64,000 nt of DNA, taken from NCBI GenBank assembly GCA_903834925.1, contig CAILLA010000206.1:21977-85976 (forward strand), in the 5' to 3' direction. Position numbers and translations under genes: made by a program. The notes below the pieces were generated by a model that saw nothing but the letters and a program-made list of their open reading frames with translations, was not told the origin of the DNA and did no database searches. Below are positions 42,872 to 52,238 of the stretch, piece by piece. Each line of letters starts with the position of its first letter. Positions within the stretch are counted from its first letter, which is position 1. The stretch is from an uncultured Schlesneria sp. (GTDB taxonomy: Bacteria > Planctomycetota > Planctomycetia > Planctomycetales > Planctomycetaceae).

Positions 42872-44644
42872 ATGAATTCGCTGTTTCACTCCAGGACAAT
42901 TGCATTCCTCATTGTCGGAGGCCTGTTTGGTCAACTGTCGGCAGAAGAACCACCATCTGCTGTTGGCCCGTTGTTAAAACTTTACCGTAGCGGCAAGCTG
43001 CCGAAGGAACGTCAGCCTGCGGTCGTTGAAATGATCTGTACGCGGGGAAACGAGCACGACCTGCGAGTCGTACTCGACAAATTGGTCGATCCTGCCGCGA
43101 TGACCCCAGAAACCCGACAGAAAGCAATCGCCGGTTTGACCGACGCAGCGGGAACGAGAAAGATCAAACCGGCTGGAGACTTGGCGGATCTCGCGAAGTT
43201 ACTCGACGAAAAGGACCCGATCGTGCGGCTCGGTGCGGTCCAACTGGTAGCCGCTTGTCACGTCACCCAGGCAACTCCTGCGCTCAAGAAACTGGCATTG
43301 GACGAGACCTCGGATCAAGACCTGCGCCGGGCTGCGATCAATGGACTTGTCACGTTGGGAGGTGACACCTCCCGCGAGACACTTGCTGAATTGGCTCAGA
43401 AATCTGCCTCAACGCAAGTTCGACTTCAATCGGCGGCGGGGCTGGTCTCGTTCGACGTCAAATTTGCAGCAAACCAATCAGCAAAGATCCTCTTAAGTGC
43501 CACGCCTCAAGAGGACTTCATTCCGTTATTGGAGTCGTTTTTCAATCGCAAGGAGGGTTCACAAGAACTCGCCGCCAGCTTGAAATCGGTCAAACTTTCC
43601 ATTGACGTCGCCAAGCGATTGCTCCGAACGATGTATGGGATGGGCCGTAGCGATGCCGAGCTGTCGTCTGTCCTGAGCGATGCTGCGGGAATTGCCGCTG
43701 ATGCTCATCCGCCAAAACCGGAAGAAGTTGCGGCGCTGGTTCAAGAGGTATCAGAAAAAGGTGATGCAGCTCGCGGCGAGCGGATCTTTCGGCGAGCCGA
43801 TCTCAGTTGCATGCGATGTCACAGCGTCAGCCGGGCCGGTGGTCAAGTCGGTCCTGAACTGAGTGCCGTCGGAGGAACATCGCCACTGGATTATGTCGCA
43901 AACTCGATTCTCAATCCAAATCTGGCCGTCAAGGAACAATACGTCACCCGGATGTTTGAACTGAGCGACGGGAAGGTGTTGAGTGGAGTTGTTGTTGATC
44001 GGGATGAGACACGTGTCAGAATCCGAGACGCACAAGGGAAACTTGTCATTATCCCCAAGGCCGACATCGAAGACGAGACCGCTGGCGTATCGATGATGCC
44101 ACAAGGCTTAACAAAGTTTCTGACGCACGACGAATTGCTTGATCTGATTCGGTTCGTTTCCGAGCTTGGAAAGCCGGGTGATTACGCGGTTCAAACGACC
44201 CCGCGAATTCAGCGTTGGCAGTTGCTGGCGAACCCCGACAAAGAACTGATCTCAGAAGAGCCACATTTGGAACATCTGCGTCAACATGTGTCTGGACTGG
44301 GACCAGAAGCGTGGTCGTCGAGATATGCGCGAGTCTCTGGAGTCTTGCCGCTTGAGGAATTGCGCCAGGGTGACAAGTCAACGGTCGTGATTCTTCGCGG
44401 CGAATTCGACGTCAAAGAGGCAGGTGTCGTGGCTATGCAGCTTGAAACGACCGAGCGTTACCAGGCTTGGGTGGATACAGAACCAATGCCACCAACGCCC
44501 GATTTTGAAGTGACGCTTCAACCAGGACGACATGCGTTGATCCTGCGATTGGAAATCTCGAACCGGCCGAATCCCGAACTGCGCGCCGCAATGAGTCATC
44601 CCGCTGGATCAACGGCCCGGTTCGAAATCATCGGTGGACAGTAA
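42872..44644 (+). CDS. HEAT-repeat protein with PVC-type CxxCH cytochrome domain
   Basis: 590 residues from ATG 42872, which begins a signal peptide (1-23). ATG 42851 and the further upstream 42698 start are less likely. About 30-290: HEAT-like helices. The haem site is CMRCH (313-317), in a GERIFRRADLSCMRCHSVS block; GPELSAVGGTSPLDYVANSI and ILNPNLAVKEQY mark the planctomycete/verrucomicrobial haem-binding domain (TIGR02603-like). A C-terminal region (about 450-590) looks beta-rich. Likely electron acceptor for the upstream dehydrogenase. Confidence 0.85.
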   Translation: MNSLFHSRTIAFLIVGGLFGQLSAEEPPSAVGPLLKLYRSGKLPKERQPAVVEMICTRGNEHDLRVVLDKLVDPAAMTPETRQKAIAGLTDAAGTRKIKPAGDLADLAKLLDEKDPIVRLGAVQLVAACHVTQATPALKKLALDETSDQDLRRAAINGLVTLGGDTSRETLAELAQKSASTQVRLQSAAGLVSFDVKFAANQSAKILLSATPQEDFIPLLESFFNRKEGSQELAASLKSVKLSIDVAKRLLRTMYGMGRSDAELSSVLSDAAGIAADAHPPKPEEVAALVQEVSEKGDAARGERIFRRADLSCMRCHSVSRAGGQVGPELSAVGGTSPLDYVANSILNPNLAVKEQYVTRMFELSDGKVLSGVVVDRDETRVRIRDAQGKLVIIPKADIEDETAGVSMMPQGLTKFLTHDELLDLIRFVSELGKPGDYAVQTTPRIQRWQLLANPDKELISEEPHLEHLRQHVSGLGPEAWSSRYARVSGVLPLEELRQGDKSTVVILRGEFDVKEAGVVAMQLETTERYQAWVDTEPMPPTPDFEVTLQPGRHALILRLEISNRPNPELRAAMSHPAGSTARFEIIGGQ

Positions 44645-45037
44645 TCCGGCTCAGCTGAAGAAATCCATTGAGGCTTCGCCTCAGACAAAAGTAGCCGTCT
44701 CGCTCCCCCGAGACGATAGCCGAATTGCAGCAGACCTCGACTGGCATTTGAAAGCTCCGATGGATCACAAGGTAAATGGCAATTCGGCTTTCTTCTCGGC
44801 GGAGCGAGAAGGCTACTTTTGCGGAAATCCTGAAACTTCGCTCAATGAGTCAAGTTTCAGGCCCGAAGAAATCTATGGTTTGTCGATTCACAGAAGTTGA
44901 GAATGACAGATTACCATTTATCCACGATTTCAAAATCCATCACTTCATCGCAATGACAAAGTCTGAACGAATCCGTACCCTCTACGTTCCTGTCACCAAA
45001 ATTGGATATTTCGACCTTTTTCTACAGTGGGGCAAAC
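44645..45037. other. Intergenic region with a family B repeat
   Basis: 393 bp without a convincing gene. The first half is the family B repeat copy 2; the remainder upstream of the sulfatase shows no recognised promoter. Confidence 0.55.
44691..44860 (+). repeat. Structured repeat family B, copy 2
   Basis: GTAGCCGTCTCGCTC...CGAGACGATAGCC at the left, TTCTTCTCGGCGGAGCGAGAAGGC at the right, plus hairpin TGAAACTT/AAGTTTCA (44831-44859). It matches 6675-6850 in inverted orientation. Confidence 0.75.
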
Positions 45038-47446
45038 ATGAAGCTCAACTCGATTCTGGCAGCCTTGGCTGTCGCCGCAGGGGGCTTTTTAGGCTGGTTA
45101 GCCGGTTCTGGAAATTCCGGGATGGCGGTCCTGGCCCAGGAAAACTCTCTTAAACCCAGATCCACTGAAGCGGTACTGCCTTTTCCGCCGACTCCATCAG
45201 CAAGCCAGGCCGGTCCCACTGTACGCGAATCAAAAATGACCTGGCGTAAGGAACCAGAACGGTTAAGACCGGATGCGCCGAATGTCTTGATCGTACTCAT
45301 TGACGACGTCGGTTTTGGAATTCCGGACACCTTTGGTGGTGACGTTCACACACCGACATTGACGAAGATTCGTGACTCGGGGATTTGCTATAACGCGTTT
45401 CATACCACATCGATCTGCTCGCCAACGCGAGCATCCTTGCTGACGGGCCGCAATCATCATCGAGTTGGTAATGGTACGATCGCCGAACGAGCATCCGACT
45501 TTGACGGCTATACCGGGATCATTCCCAAGACGTCGGCAACGATTGCCGAGACTCTTCATCATTATGGTTACAAGTCCGCCGCGTTCGGAAAGTGGCATAA
45601 CACTCCGGCAAATCAGACGACCGCCATGGGACCGTTCGATCGCTGGCCGACTGGACATGGGTTTGACTATTTCTACGGCTTTCTTGCGGGTGAAACCTCA
45701 CAGTGGGAACCACGTCTTTACGAAAACCAGACGGCGATTGAACCCCCTCACGATGAGCGTTATCACCTGACGGAAGACATGACCGATCAGGCATTAGCCT
45801 GGCTCAATCGCCACCAGGCTTTTTCACCCGACAAACCGTTTTTCATGTATTGGGCACCCGGCGCGGTTCACGGACCACATCACATCTTTCCCGAATGGGC
45901 CGACAAATACAAAGGGAAGTTCGACGACGGCTGGGATAAGTATCGTGAACGAGTTTTTAATCGCCAGAAAGAGCGTGGCTGGATTCCAGCCGACGCAAAA
46001 CTGACTCCGCGAGACGCGACGATGGCGGCCTGGGACAGCATTCCGGAAGCGGAAAAACCGTTTCAGCGGCGACTGATGGAAGTCTATGCGGGATTCGTCG
46101 AGCATACCGATGCGCAAGTCGGCAAGTTGGAGCAGGGCTTAGAAAACCTCGGCCTGCGCGACAATACGATCATCCTCTACATCTGGGGTGATAATGGGGC
46201 GAGTGCGGAAGGGCAAAAAGGGAGCATCAGTGAACTGCTGGCTCAGAACAATATTCCAAACACGATCCAGCAGCAGACGGAGGCTCTTGAGAAAATTGGG
46301 GGGTTGTCGGAACTCGGCGGACCTAAGGTCGACAACATGTATCATGCCGGATGGGCCTGGGCGGGAAGTACTCCGTTCCGTTCTACCAAACTCGTGGCTG
46401 CACACTTTGGCGGAACACGCAATCCTCTGGTTGTCTCCTGGCCAAAAGGGATCAAGCCCGACAAAACACCTCGATCTCAGTTCCATCATGTCAACGACAT
46501 TGTTCCCACTCTTTATGAAGTGATCGGAGTTGAACAGCCAAAGGAAGTGAACGGATTCAAGCAAGACCCGATCGATGGCATCAGCATGGTTTATTCCTTT
46601 GCGAATCCAAAGGCAGCTGGCCGAAAGAAGACACAGTACTTTGAGAACAACGCCAGTCGCGGAATTTACCACGATGGCTGGTTCGCCTGCACCTTCGGTC
46701 CATTCATCCCCTGGGATACTCCCGCCTCAACCGCTCGATTGAAGGACTGGGATGGGAATAACGATGTCTGGGAATTGTACGACCTGAGAACCGATTTCAC
46801 TCAAGCGAACGATCTGGCAAAAGCACAACCCGAACTCCTGGCCAAAATGAAGGAATTGTTCCTGGCCGAGGCGAAAGACAATAAGGTCCTTCCCGTTGGC
46901 GGCGGATTGTGGACACGGTTCCATCCAGAAGATGCGATTTCGAGTCCGTATAAGACATGGCGATTCGACGCGACAACAACACGCATGCCAGAATTTACCG
47001 CACCAGGACTCGGTAAACGGAGTAACAGAGTAACGATCGATGTCGACGTGAAAGATGGTGCCTCGGGTGTGCTTTACGCTCTTGGCGGAGCAAGTGGCGG
47101 GCTGACGCTTTATTTGGACAAGGGGCATCTCGTTTATGAATACAACATGCTGATCATCGAACGAACGATCATAAAAACGGAAGGGACTGTTGGAGCGGGT
47201 AAGCATAAGATCGAGCTTGGAACAACGATCGCCAAACCCGGTGCTCCGGCAGAAGTTGTCTTGAAAGTCGACGAGAAGGAAGTGGCTCGCACGACCGTCA
47301 AGCGAACCGTTCCAGCGGCGTTCACTGCCAGTGAAACTCTCGATGTTGGCGTCGATCTTGGTTCGCCTGTGTCATTGGACTATTTCGACCGCGCGCCGTT
47401 CAAGTTCGATGGAAAGATCCAAAAAGTCCTCGTGGAATTGCAGTAA
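45038..47446 (+). CDS. Arylsulfatase, first of a tandem pair
   Basis: 802 residues; signal/anchor 1-22. LIVLIDDVGF (Asp pair about 89-90) and the formylglycine site CSPTR at 127-131 show a Cys-type sulfatase; HNTP and GKWHNTPANQ are further motifs. The large size and NHHRVGNGT segment resemble the AtsA-like group of family S1 (tentative). A beta-sandwich domain (about 600-802) follows the catalytic core. ATG 45038 is preferred over TTG 45002. The next gene is a paralogue; the C-terminal end of this gene shows strong similarity to it. Confidence 0.92.
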   Translation: MKLNSILAALAVAAGGFLGWLAGSGNSGMAVLAQENSLKPRSTEAVLPFPPTPSASQAGPTVRESKMTWRKEPERLRPDAPNVLIVLIDDVGFGIPDTFGGDVHTPTLTKIRDSGICYNAFHTTSICSPTRASLLTGRNHHRVGNGTIAERASDFDGYTGIIPKTSATIAETLHHYGYKSAAFGKWHNTPANQTTAMGPFDRWPTGHGFDYFYGFLAGETSQWEPRLYENQTAIEPPHDERYHLTEDMTDQALAWLNRHQAFSPDKPFFMYWAPGAVHGPHHIFPEWADKYKGKFDDGWDKYRERVFNRQKERGWIPADAKLTPRDATMAAWDSIPEAEKPFQRRLMEVYAGFVEHTDAQVGKLEQGLENLGLRDNTIILYIWGDNGASAEGQKGSISELLAQNNIPNTIQQQTEALEKIGGLSELGGPKVDNMYHAGWAWAGSTPFRSTKLVAAHFGGTRNPLVVSWPKGIKPDKTPRSQFHHVNDIVPTLYEVIGVEQPKEVNGFKQDPIDGISMVYSFANPKAAGRKKTQYFENNASRGIYHDGWFACTFGPFIPWDTPASTARLKDWDGNNDVWELYDLRTDFTQANDLAKAQPELLAKMKELFLAEAKDNKVLPVGGGLWTRFHPEDAISSPYKTWRFDATTTRMPEFTAPGLGKRSNRVTIDVDVKDGASGVLYALGGASGGLTLYLDKGHLVYEYNMLIIERTIIKTEGTVGAGKHKIELGTTIAKPGAPAEVVLKVDEKEVARTTVKRTVPAAFTASETLDVGVDLGSPVSLDYFDRAPFKFDGKIQKVLVELQ

Positions 47447-47483
47447 CCGCTCGATCGGTCAAATTAAACCCCGGAAAATCAAA

Positions 47484-49919
47484 ATGAAAACCACAAAGCT
47501 CGGATTGATTGTCACGTTGGTTATGGGAGCCCTGCTCGGCTGGTTGGCGGCGTCAGGCGATCAGTCCCAATCCGTTGCCGACGACAAAAAGCCCACTGAA
47601 GCGACAGTCGTGCAGGTTGATGGCTCGGTGCTGCCATTCCCTCCGGCACCGTCTGGTTCCGTTGCCGGGCTGACGATCAAAGATTCGACCTACAAAAAGC
47701 GAATCGAACCGAAGCGACTGTCCGATGGGGCACCGAACATTCTCGTCATTCTGATGGACGATGTCGGACCGGGAACGCCGTCAACTTATGGAGGTGAGAT
47801 TAATACCCCAACACTGTCGCGTGTTGCCAAATCAGGAGTCTCCTTCAATCGATTCCATTCGACCGCGATGTGTTCACCGACTCGGGCCGCATTGTTGACC
47901 GGTCGCAATCATACTCGTGTTGGTAACGGTCAGATTACAGCATTAGCGAATGATTTCGACGGATTCAGCGGCACAATTCCCAAGTCGTCAGCGACTGTCG
48001 CCGAAGTGCTGAAGGATTATGGCTATAACACGGGTGCGTGGGGAAAGTGGCACAATACCCCCGAGGAACATATTACGTCCAAAGGGCCTTTTGACTATTG
48101 GCCAACGGGCTATGGATTCGAATATTTCTACGGATTCCTTGCGGGTGAAGCTTCACAGTACGAACCTGCCATGTTCCGCAATACGACTCTGGTGAATCCT
48201 CACGAAATTGAACGCAAAGGATATCACCTGACGGAAGATATCGCCGAGGACGCTATCAAGTGGCTCCGTGAGCAGCAGGCGTATGCACCCGATAAACCGT
48301 TCATGATGTATTGGGCACCCGGCGCTGCCCACGGACCTCATCAGATCATGAAAGAATGGGCGGACAAGTATCAAGGGAAGTTCGATGATGGATGGGACAA
48401 GTATCGCGAACGGACATTTGCACGCCAGAAGAAACTCGGTTGGATTCCTGAGAACACTCAGTTAACGGCACGCCCGGAATCGATGGCGTCGTGGGATTCA
48501 ATTCCGGACGATGAAAAACCGTTCCAGCGTCGACTGATGGAAGTCTTCGCGGGGTTTGCCGAACATGCCGACTACAATGCAGGCCGCGTGATTGCTGAAA
48601 TTGAACGGCAAGGAAAACTCGACAATACGTTGATCTTTTATATCTGGGGCGACAACGGTTCGTCCGCCGAAGGTCAGAATGGCACGATCAGCGAACAACT
48701 GGCTCAAAACGGAATTCCATCCAAGATTTCGCAGCACATCAAAGCGCTCAATGAACTTGGCGGCCTGGATGCACTTGGTTCGCCCAAGACCGACAATATG
48801 TATCACGCGGGCTGGGCCTGGGCTGGAAGCACTCCTTACCGTTCGATGAAACTTGTCGGGGCACATTTCGGAGGGACGCGACAACCGCTGGCCGTGGCGT
48901 GGCCGAAAGGGATCAAAGCGGATGCCAAACCTCGGCCTCAGTTTCATCATGTGATCGATGTCGTGCCAACGATTTACGAGGTCACCAAAATCACTCCTCC
49001 GCGCGTCGTCAACGGCGTTCCACAGGATTCGATTGACGGTCAAAGCATGGCCTATTCACTGGCCGATTCAACGGCCAAAGGCCGACGGACGACTCAGTTC
49101 TTCGATATCATGGCCAGCCGAGGGGTCTATCATGATGGCTGGTATGCCTGCGCGTTCGGTCCGCGTGAGCCGTGGATCTCTGGAGCGCCAAAGGGGATTC
49201 GCGAGTGGTCCCCGGAAAAAGACAAATGGGAACTCTATCATCTGGACGAAGACTGGTCGCAGGCCAATGATCTGGCTGAGAAAATGCCTGAAAAACTGGC
49301 CCAGATGAAGGACCGGTTCCTGTTGGAATCGACCAAGAACAAGAACCTGCCGATCGGCGGCGGATTATGGTCGACCGCTCTCTATCACCCAGAAGATGCC
49401 CCGTCGACACCCTATCGCGAATGGACGTTTACCGGGCCGATGACGCGGATGTCAGAAGCGGCGGCGCCCAAGCTGGGCAAGTTTGACAGCACCGTCAGCA
49501 TGGAACTGGATGTCCCGGCGGAAGCGAATGGTGTGCTTTATGCACTCGCAGGCTTCGCGGGAGGATTGACCTGTTATGTGAAAGACGGTTTTCTCTGTTA
49601 CGAATACAACATTTTTGAAATCGACCGGATCAAGATCCGATCGAAGGAAAAACTTCCTCTCGGCAAGGTGCAATTGGAAGTCATTTCAAAGCTGATGGCA
49701 AAAATGGGTGGCCCGATGGACATTACGCTGAAGGTCAACGGAAAAACCGTAGCCGAAGGTCAGGTGCCGGTCACTGCGGCAACGCATTTCGGGACAAATG
49801 ACTGTCTCGATCTTGGAAGCGATCTGGGTTCGCCAGTATCTCTCGATTACTTCGACCTGGCTCCGTTCAAATTCAACGGCACGATCGGTACGACAAAGAT
49901 TTCTTATCCGAAGAAATAG
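47484..49919 (+). CDS. Arylsulfatase, second of a tandem pair
   Basis: 811 residues; signal/anchor 1-21 (VTLVMGALLGWLAASG). Metal Asp pair in LVILMDDVGPG, formylglycine site CSPTR at 130-134, GKWHNTPEEH, and a C-terminal beta region ending DLGSPVSLDYFDLAPFKFNG, almost the same as the upstream gene's DLGSPVSLDYFDRAPFKFDG. It begins 37 bp after the upstream gene, so both are probably one transcript, produced by tandem duplication. Start chosen at ATG 47484, since 47331 lies inside the upstream gene. The two could differ in substrate. Confidence 0.92.
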   Translation: MKTTKLGLIVTLVMGALLGWLAASGDQSQSVADDKKPTEATVVQVDGSVLPFPPAPSGSVAGLTIKDSTYKKRIEPKRLSDGAPNILVILMDDVGPGTPSTYGGEINTPTLSRVAKSGVSFNRFHSTAMCSPTRAALLTGRNHTRVGNGQITALANDFDGFSGTIPKSSATVAEVLKDYGYNTGAWGKWHNTPEEHITSKGPFDYWPTGYGFEYFYGFLAGEASQYEPAMFRNTTLVNPHEIERKGYHLTEDIAEDAIKWLREQQAYAPDKPFMMYWAPGAAHGPHQIMKEWADKYQGKFDDGWDKYRERTFARQKKLGWIPENTQLTARPESMASWDSIPDDEKPFQRRLMEVFAGFAEHADYNAGRVIAEIERQGKLDNTLIFYIWGDNGSSAEGQNGTISEQLAQNGIPSKISQHIKALNELGGLDALGSPKTDNMYHAGWAWAGSTPYRSMKLVGAHFGGTRQPLAVAWPKGIKADAKPRPQFHHVIDVVPTIYEVTKITPPRVVNGVPQDSIDGQSMAYSLADSTAKGRRTTQFFDIMASRGVYHDGWYACAFGPREPWISGAPKGIREWSPEKDKWELYHLDEDWSQANDLAEKMPEKLAQMKDRFLLESTKNKNLPIGGGLWSTALYHPEDAPSTPYREWTFTGPMTRMSEAAAPKLGKFDSTVSMELDVPAEANGVLYALAGFAGGLTCYVKDGFLCYEYNIFEIDRIKIRSKEKLPLGKVQLEVISKLMAKMGGPMDITLKVNGKTVAEGQVPVTAATHFGTNDCLDLGSDLGSPVSLDYFDLAPFKFNGTIGTTKISYPKK

Positions 49920-50103
49920 CCAGCCAGCTTGCCTTCAAACGTCAGTCGATTTTCTTCGGTTAAGAAGAATTGGAGAAAAATCGGCTGATGGCTGGAGACG
50001 GCAAGAGCGGCTTGTTAGCGTATTTTAACTATTTGCGACTGATTGCGAGCCCAGTAATGAAACGGCTCGCACGTGAAATAAAATACGTAATCACGAGCCG
50101 AAG

Positions 50104-50634
50104 ATGCAGACTGTTGAACCATCTCCCGAAACAAAGCCCGTTACGATGAACGAAGTTCATCGGCTTGGCGATACCAAAAAATGTCCTGCCTGCGGGTCCG
50201 AAGTCGATCCCGGTGCCTATCACTGCCCGCGGTGCCGTAATTATTTTTGCTACCGGTGTCGAGCACGTGTCTTGCCGAGTGACCCGCAATTCCAGTGTCT
50301 GAACCAGGAATGTGACTACCACGGCAAACTGGTTTGCGGCACATGCGACAAGGAATCGATTAAGGACGAAGAGCCGACGATTTATTTTGATCGAGTCGGT
50401 GGCTGGTGGCCCGCGTTGGCGACGTGTGCCCTTTTCCTTTTTATTGTCGCTCTGTTTTACACGTACTTCTGGATCGCATTGACCATTGCAGTGGGAGCAT
50501 TCGCAGGCGTCGGACTGATGCTTCATCGTTCGGGCCTGAACGTGTTTGACACCAATAAAAAGGTTGTTGAATCCAGGCATTCAGTTCATCACAGTTGCGT
50601 CCGTTGTTCGAAACCCGTGAAAGCATCTCGGTGA
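50104..50634 (+). CDS. Zinc-ribbon membrane protein
   Basis: 176 residues. Cys pairs at CPACG, CPRCR, CYRCR, CLNQECDYHGK and CGTCD suggest two to three zinc knuckles in residues about 27-83. Two membrane spans follow (about 99-140, WPALATCALFLFIVALFYTYF and AGVGLMLHR), and a final CVRC pair lies near the end. Function unknown; it may tether or sense at the membrane. It precedes the DUF4239 operon by 57 bp. Confidence 0.7.
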   Translation: MQTVEPSPETKPVTMNEVHRLGDTKKCPACGSEVDPGAYHCPRCRNYFCYRCRARVLPSDPQFQCLNQECDYHGKLVCGTCDKESIKDEEPTIYFDRVGGWWPALATCALFLFIVALFYTYFWIALTIAVGAFAGVGLMLHRSGLNVFDTNKKVVESRHSVHHSCVRCSKPVKASR

Positions 50635-50691
50635 TCTGCAGTGTTTTGAAGCCTCGTCACGCAGAGCAAGGGTTTCATCAAGGAATGACAC

Positions 50692-51513
50692 GTGTTTGAT
50701 TTCAATTTAATCTACCGCATTTACGACATGCCGAGCTGGAAACTCGCCTTGGCGATTTCTGGAGGGTTTGTGCTTTTCTATTGGGTGGGGTGTCTTCTCA
50801 TCCGCCCATTCCTGCGTCTGTTCGTCCGAAGTCGGTCTGGGACGAATGACCTGGTTGGTTATGTTTTGTCCTGTTTTTGCGTGTTTTACGGCTTGCTTCT
50901 GGGGTTGATCGCCGTAGCTGCATATCAGAACTTCGGGGAAGTCGAAAAAAACGTCTCGAAAGAAGCGGTCGCTTTAAGAGCACTTTATCAGGACGTCAAC
51001 GGCTATCCCCATCCGATTGACCAGGACCTCTGTTGGTTACTTCGCGATTATACGCTTTACGTGATCAAGTACGCCTGGCCACTGCAAAAGAAAGGGATTA
51101 TCCCTGACGGCGGACGAGTACGCGTCACGGCGTTTCACGAAAAGCTTTTGGCATTCGAACCTCAAACAAAAGGCCAGGAGATTCTTCACGCCGAGACACT
51201 ACGCCAATTCAACGTCTTTTTTGAAGCGCGACGGATGCGGCTACACTCCGTGACAACGGGGATCCCCGCCGTCATGTGGTATGTCGTGTTGATCGGGGCC
51301 TTAATCAATATTGCGATTGTCTGGATGTTCGACATGAGGTTCCTCACCCACGTATTGCTGGGTGGTCTGCTCGTCTTTTTCCTCGGTGCCATGATCTTTT
51401 TGATCGCCGCCATGGACAATCCACTCCGTGGGGAAGTGAGCGTCTCGTCAGAAGCCTTTGAACTCGTGTACAAGAATATGTTGGAAGAGTCGAACTTGGA
51501 GTTAGAAGACTAA
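50692..51513 (+). CDS. DUF4239 membrane protein
   Basis: 273 residues. Two N-terminal spans (about 17-40 and 56-79) and two C-terminal spans (about 190-240) surround a cytoplasmic or external alpha region (HPIDQDLCWLLRDYTLYV). This layout and the AIFLIAAMDNPLRGE-like end match DUF4239, a family distantly similar to bestrophin channels. GTG 50692 has AAGGAA 6 bp upstream. First gene of a tight four-gene run to 53784. Confidence 0.83.
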   Translation: MFDFNLIYRIYDMPSWKLALAISGGFVLFYWVGCLLIRPFLRLFVRSRSGTNDLVGYVLSCFCVFYGLLLGLIAVAAYQNFGEVEKNVSKEAVALRALYQDVNGYPHPIDQDLCWLLRDYTLYVIKYAWPLQKKGIIPDGGRVRVTAFHEKLLAFEPQTKGQEILHAETLRQFNVFFEARRMRLHSVTTGIPAVMWYVVLIGALINIAIVWMFDMRFLTHVLLGGLLVFFLGAMIFLIAAMDNPLRGEVSVSSEAFELVYKNMLEESNLELED

Positions 51514-51529
51514 CCGAGGGAAATGCAGC

Positions 51530-52219
51530 ATGGCGGAGTTTAAAGTCGAGTATTTGGAAGGGATGCAGTACGTCGAGGTTCATATGAACAACGAAACGGT
51601 ACGCGTCGAAGCGGGGGCACTGAGTTACCTCAAGGGCGAAATTTCAATCCATTCCGAATTGATTCCCTCGATTAAAGGTCTGATTACATCGCTACTTGCC
51701 GACGAATCGGTCTATCGTCCGACCTATACGGGTACGGGAGTTATTACATTGGAATCCTCGCTTGGCGGGTTTCATGTGATTGAACTCAAAGGCGAAAGCT
51801 GGATTCTTGAGCGGGGTGCGTACTGGGCTTCGGAAGGGAGGGTCAATCTTAGCTTTCATCGCGAAAATCTGATGACATCGATCTGGGCCGGTGAGGGCCT
51901 GGTCTACCTCCAAACCAAAGTTGCGGGCCATGGAAAAGTCGTCGTGACGACGCGAGGCCCAATCGAAGAACATGTATTGGAACGAGGAAAACGACTGGTC
52001 GCCGAGGGCATGTACGTCATAGCCAGGACTCCTGACGTGAAGTTCAAGATTCAACGACCGACAAAAAATTACTTTGGACGATTCACGTCTGGCGAGAGTT
52101 TTGTTCGAGTTTACGAAGGACCTGGGAAAGTACTTCTCAACCCCGCTCCCTATTGGCGTTACTGGATGATGACCCAGAAAAACGGTGGATCTGACTATCC
52201 TTCGCAGACGACGTTTTAG
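51530..52219 (+). CDS. AIM24-family protein
   Basis: 229 residues, typical for the AIM24/DUF124 family of beta-helical double-stranded folds related to the TRAP-like fold. Features: VRVEAGALSYLKGEISI, GTGVITLESSLGGFHVIEL, LNLSFHRENLMTSIWAGEGLVYLQTKVAGHG and the GKVVVTTRGP strand. Exact role is unknown; a link to membrane stress or mitochondria-like membrane organisation is known only for the yeast homologue. The gene lies 16 bp after DUF4239. Confidence 0.88.
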   Translation: MAEFKVEYLEGMQYVEVHMNNETVRVEAGALSYLKGEISIHSELIPSIKGLITSLLADESVYRPTYTGTGVITLESSLGGFHVIELKGESWILERGAYWASEGRVNLSFHRENLMTSIWAGEGLVYLQTKVAGHGKVVVTTRGPIEEHVLERGKRLVAEGMYVIARTPDVKFKIQRPTKNYFGRFTSGESFVRVYEGPGKVLLNPAPYWRYWMMTQKNGGSDYPSQTTF

Positions 52220-52238
52220 AACTACGAGAATTCCACTC

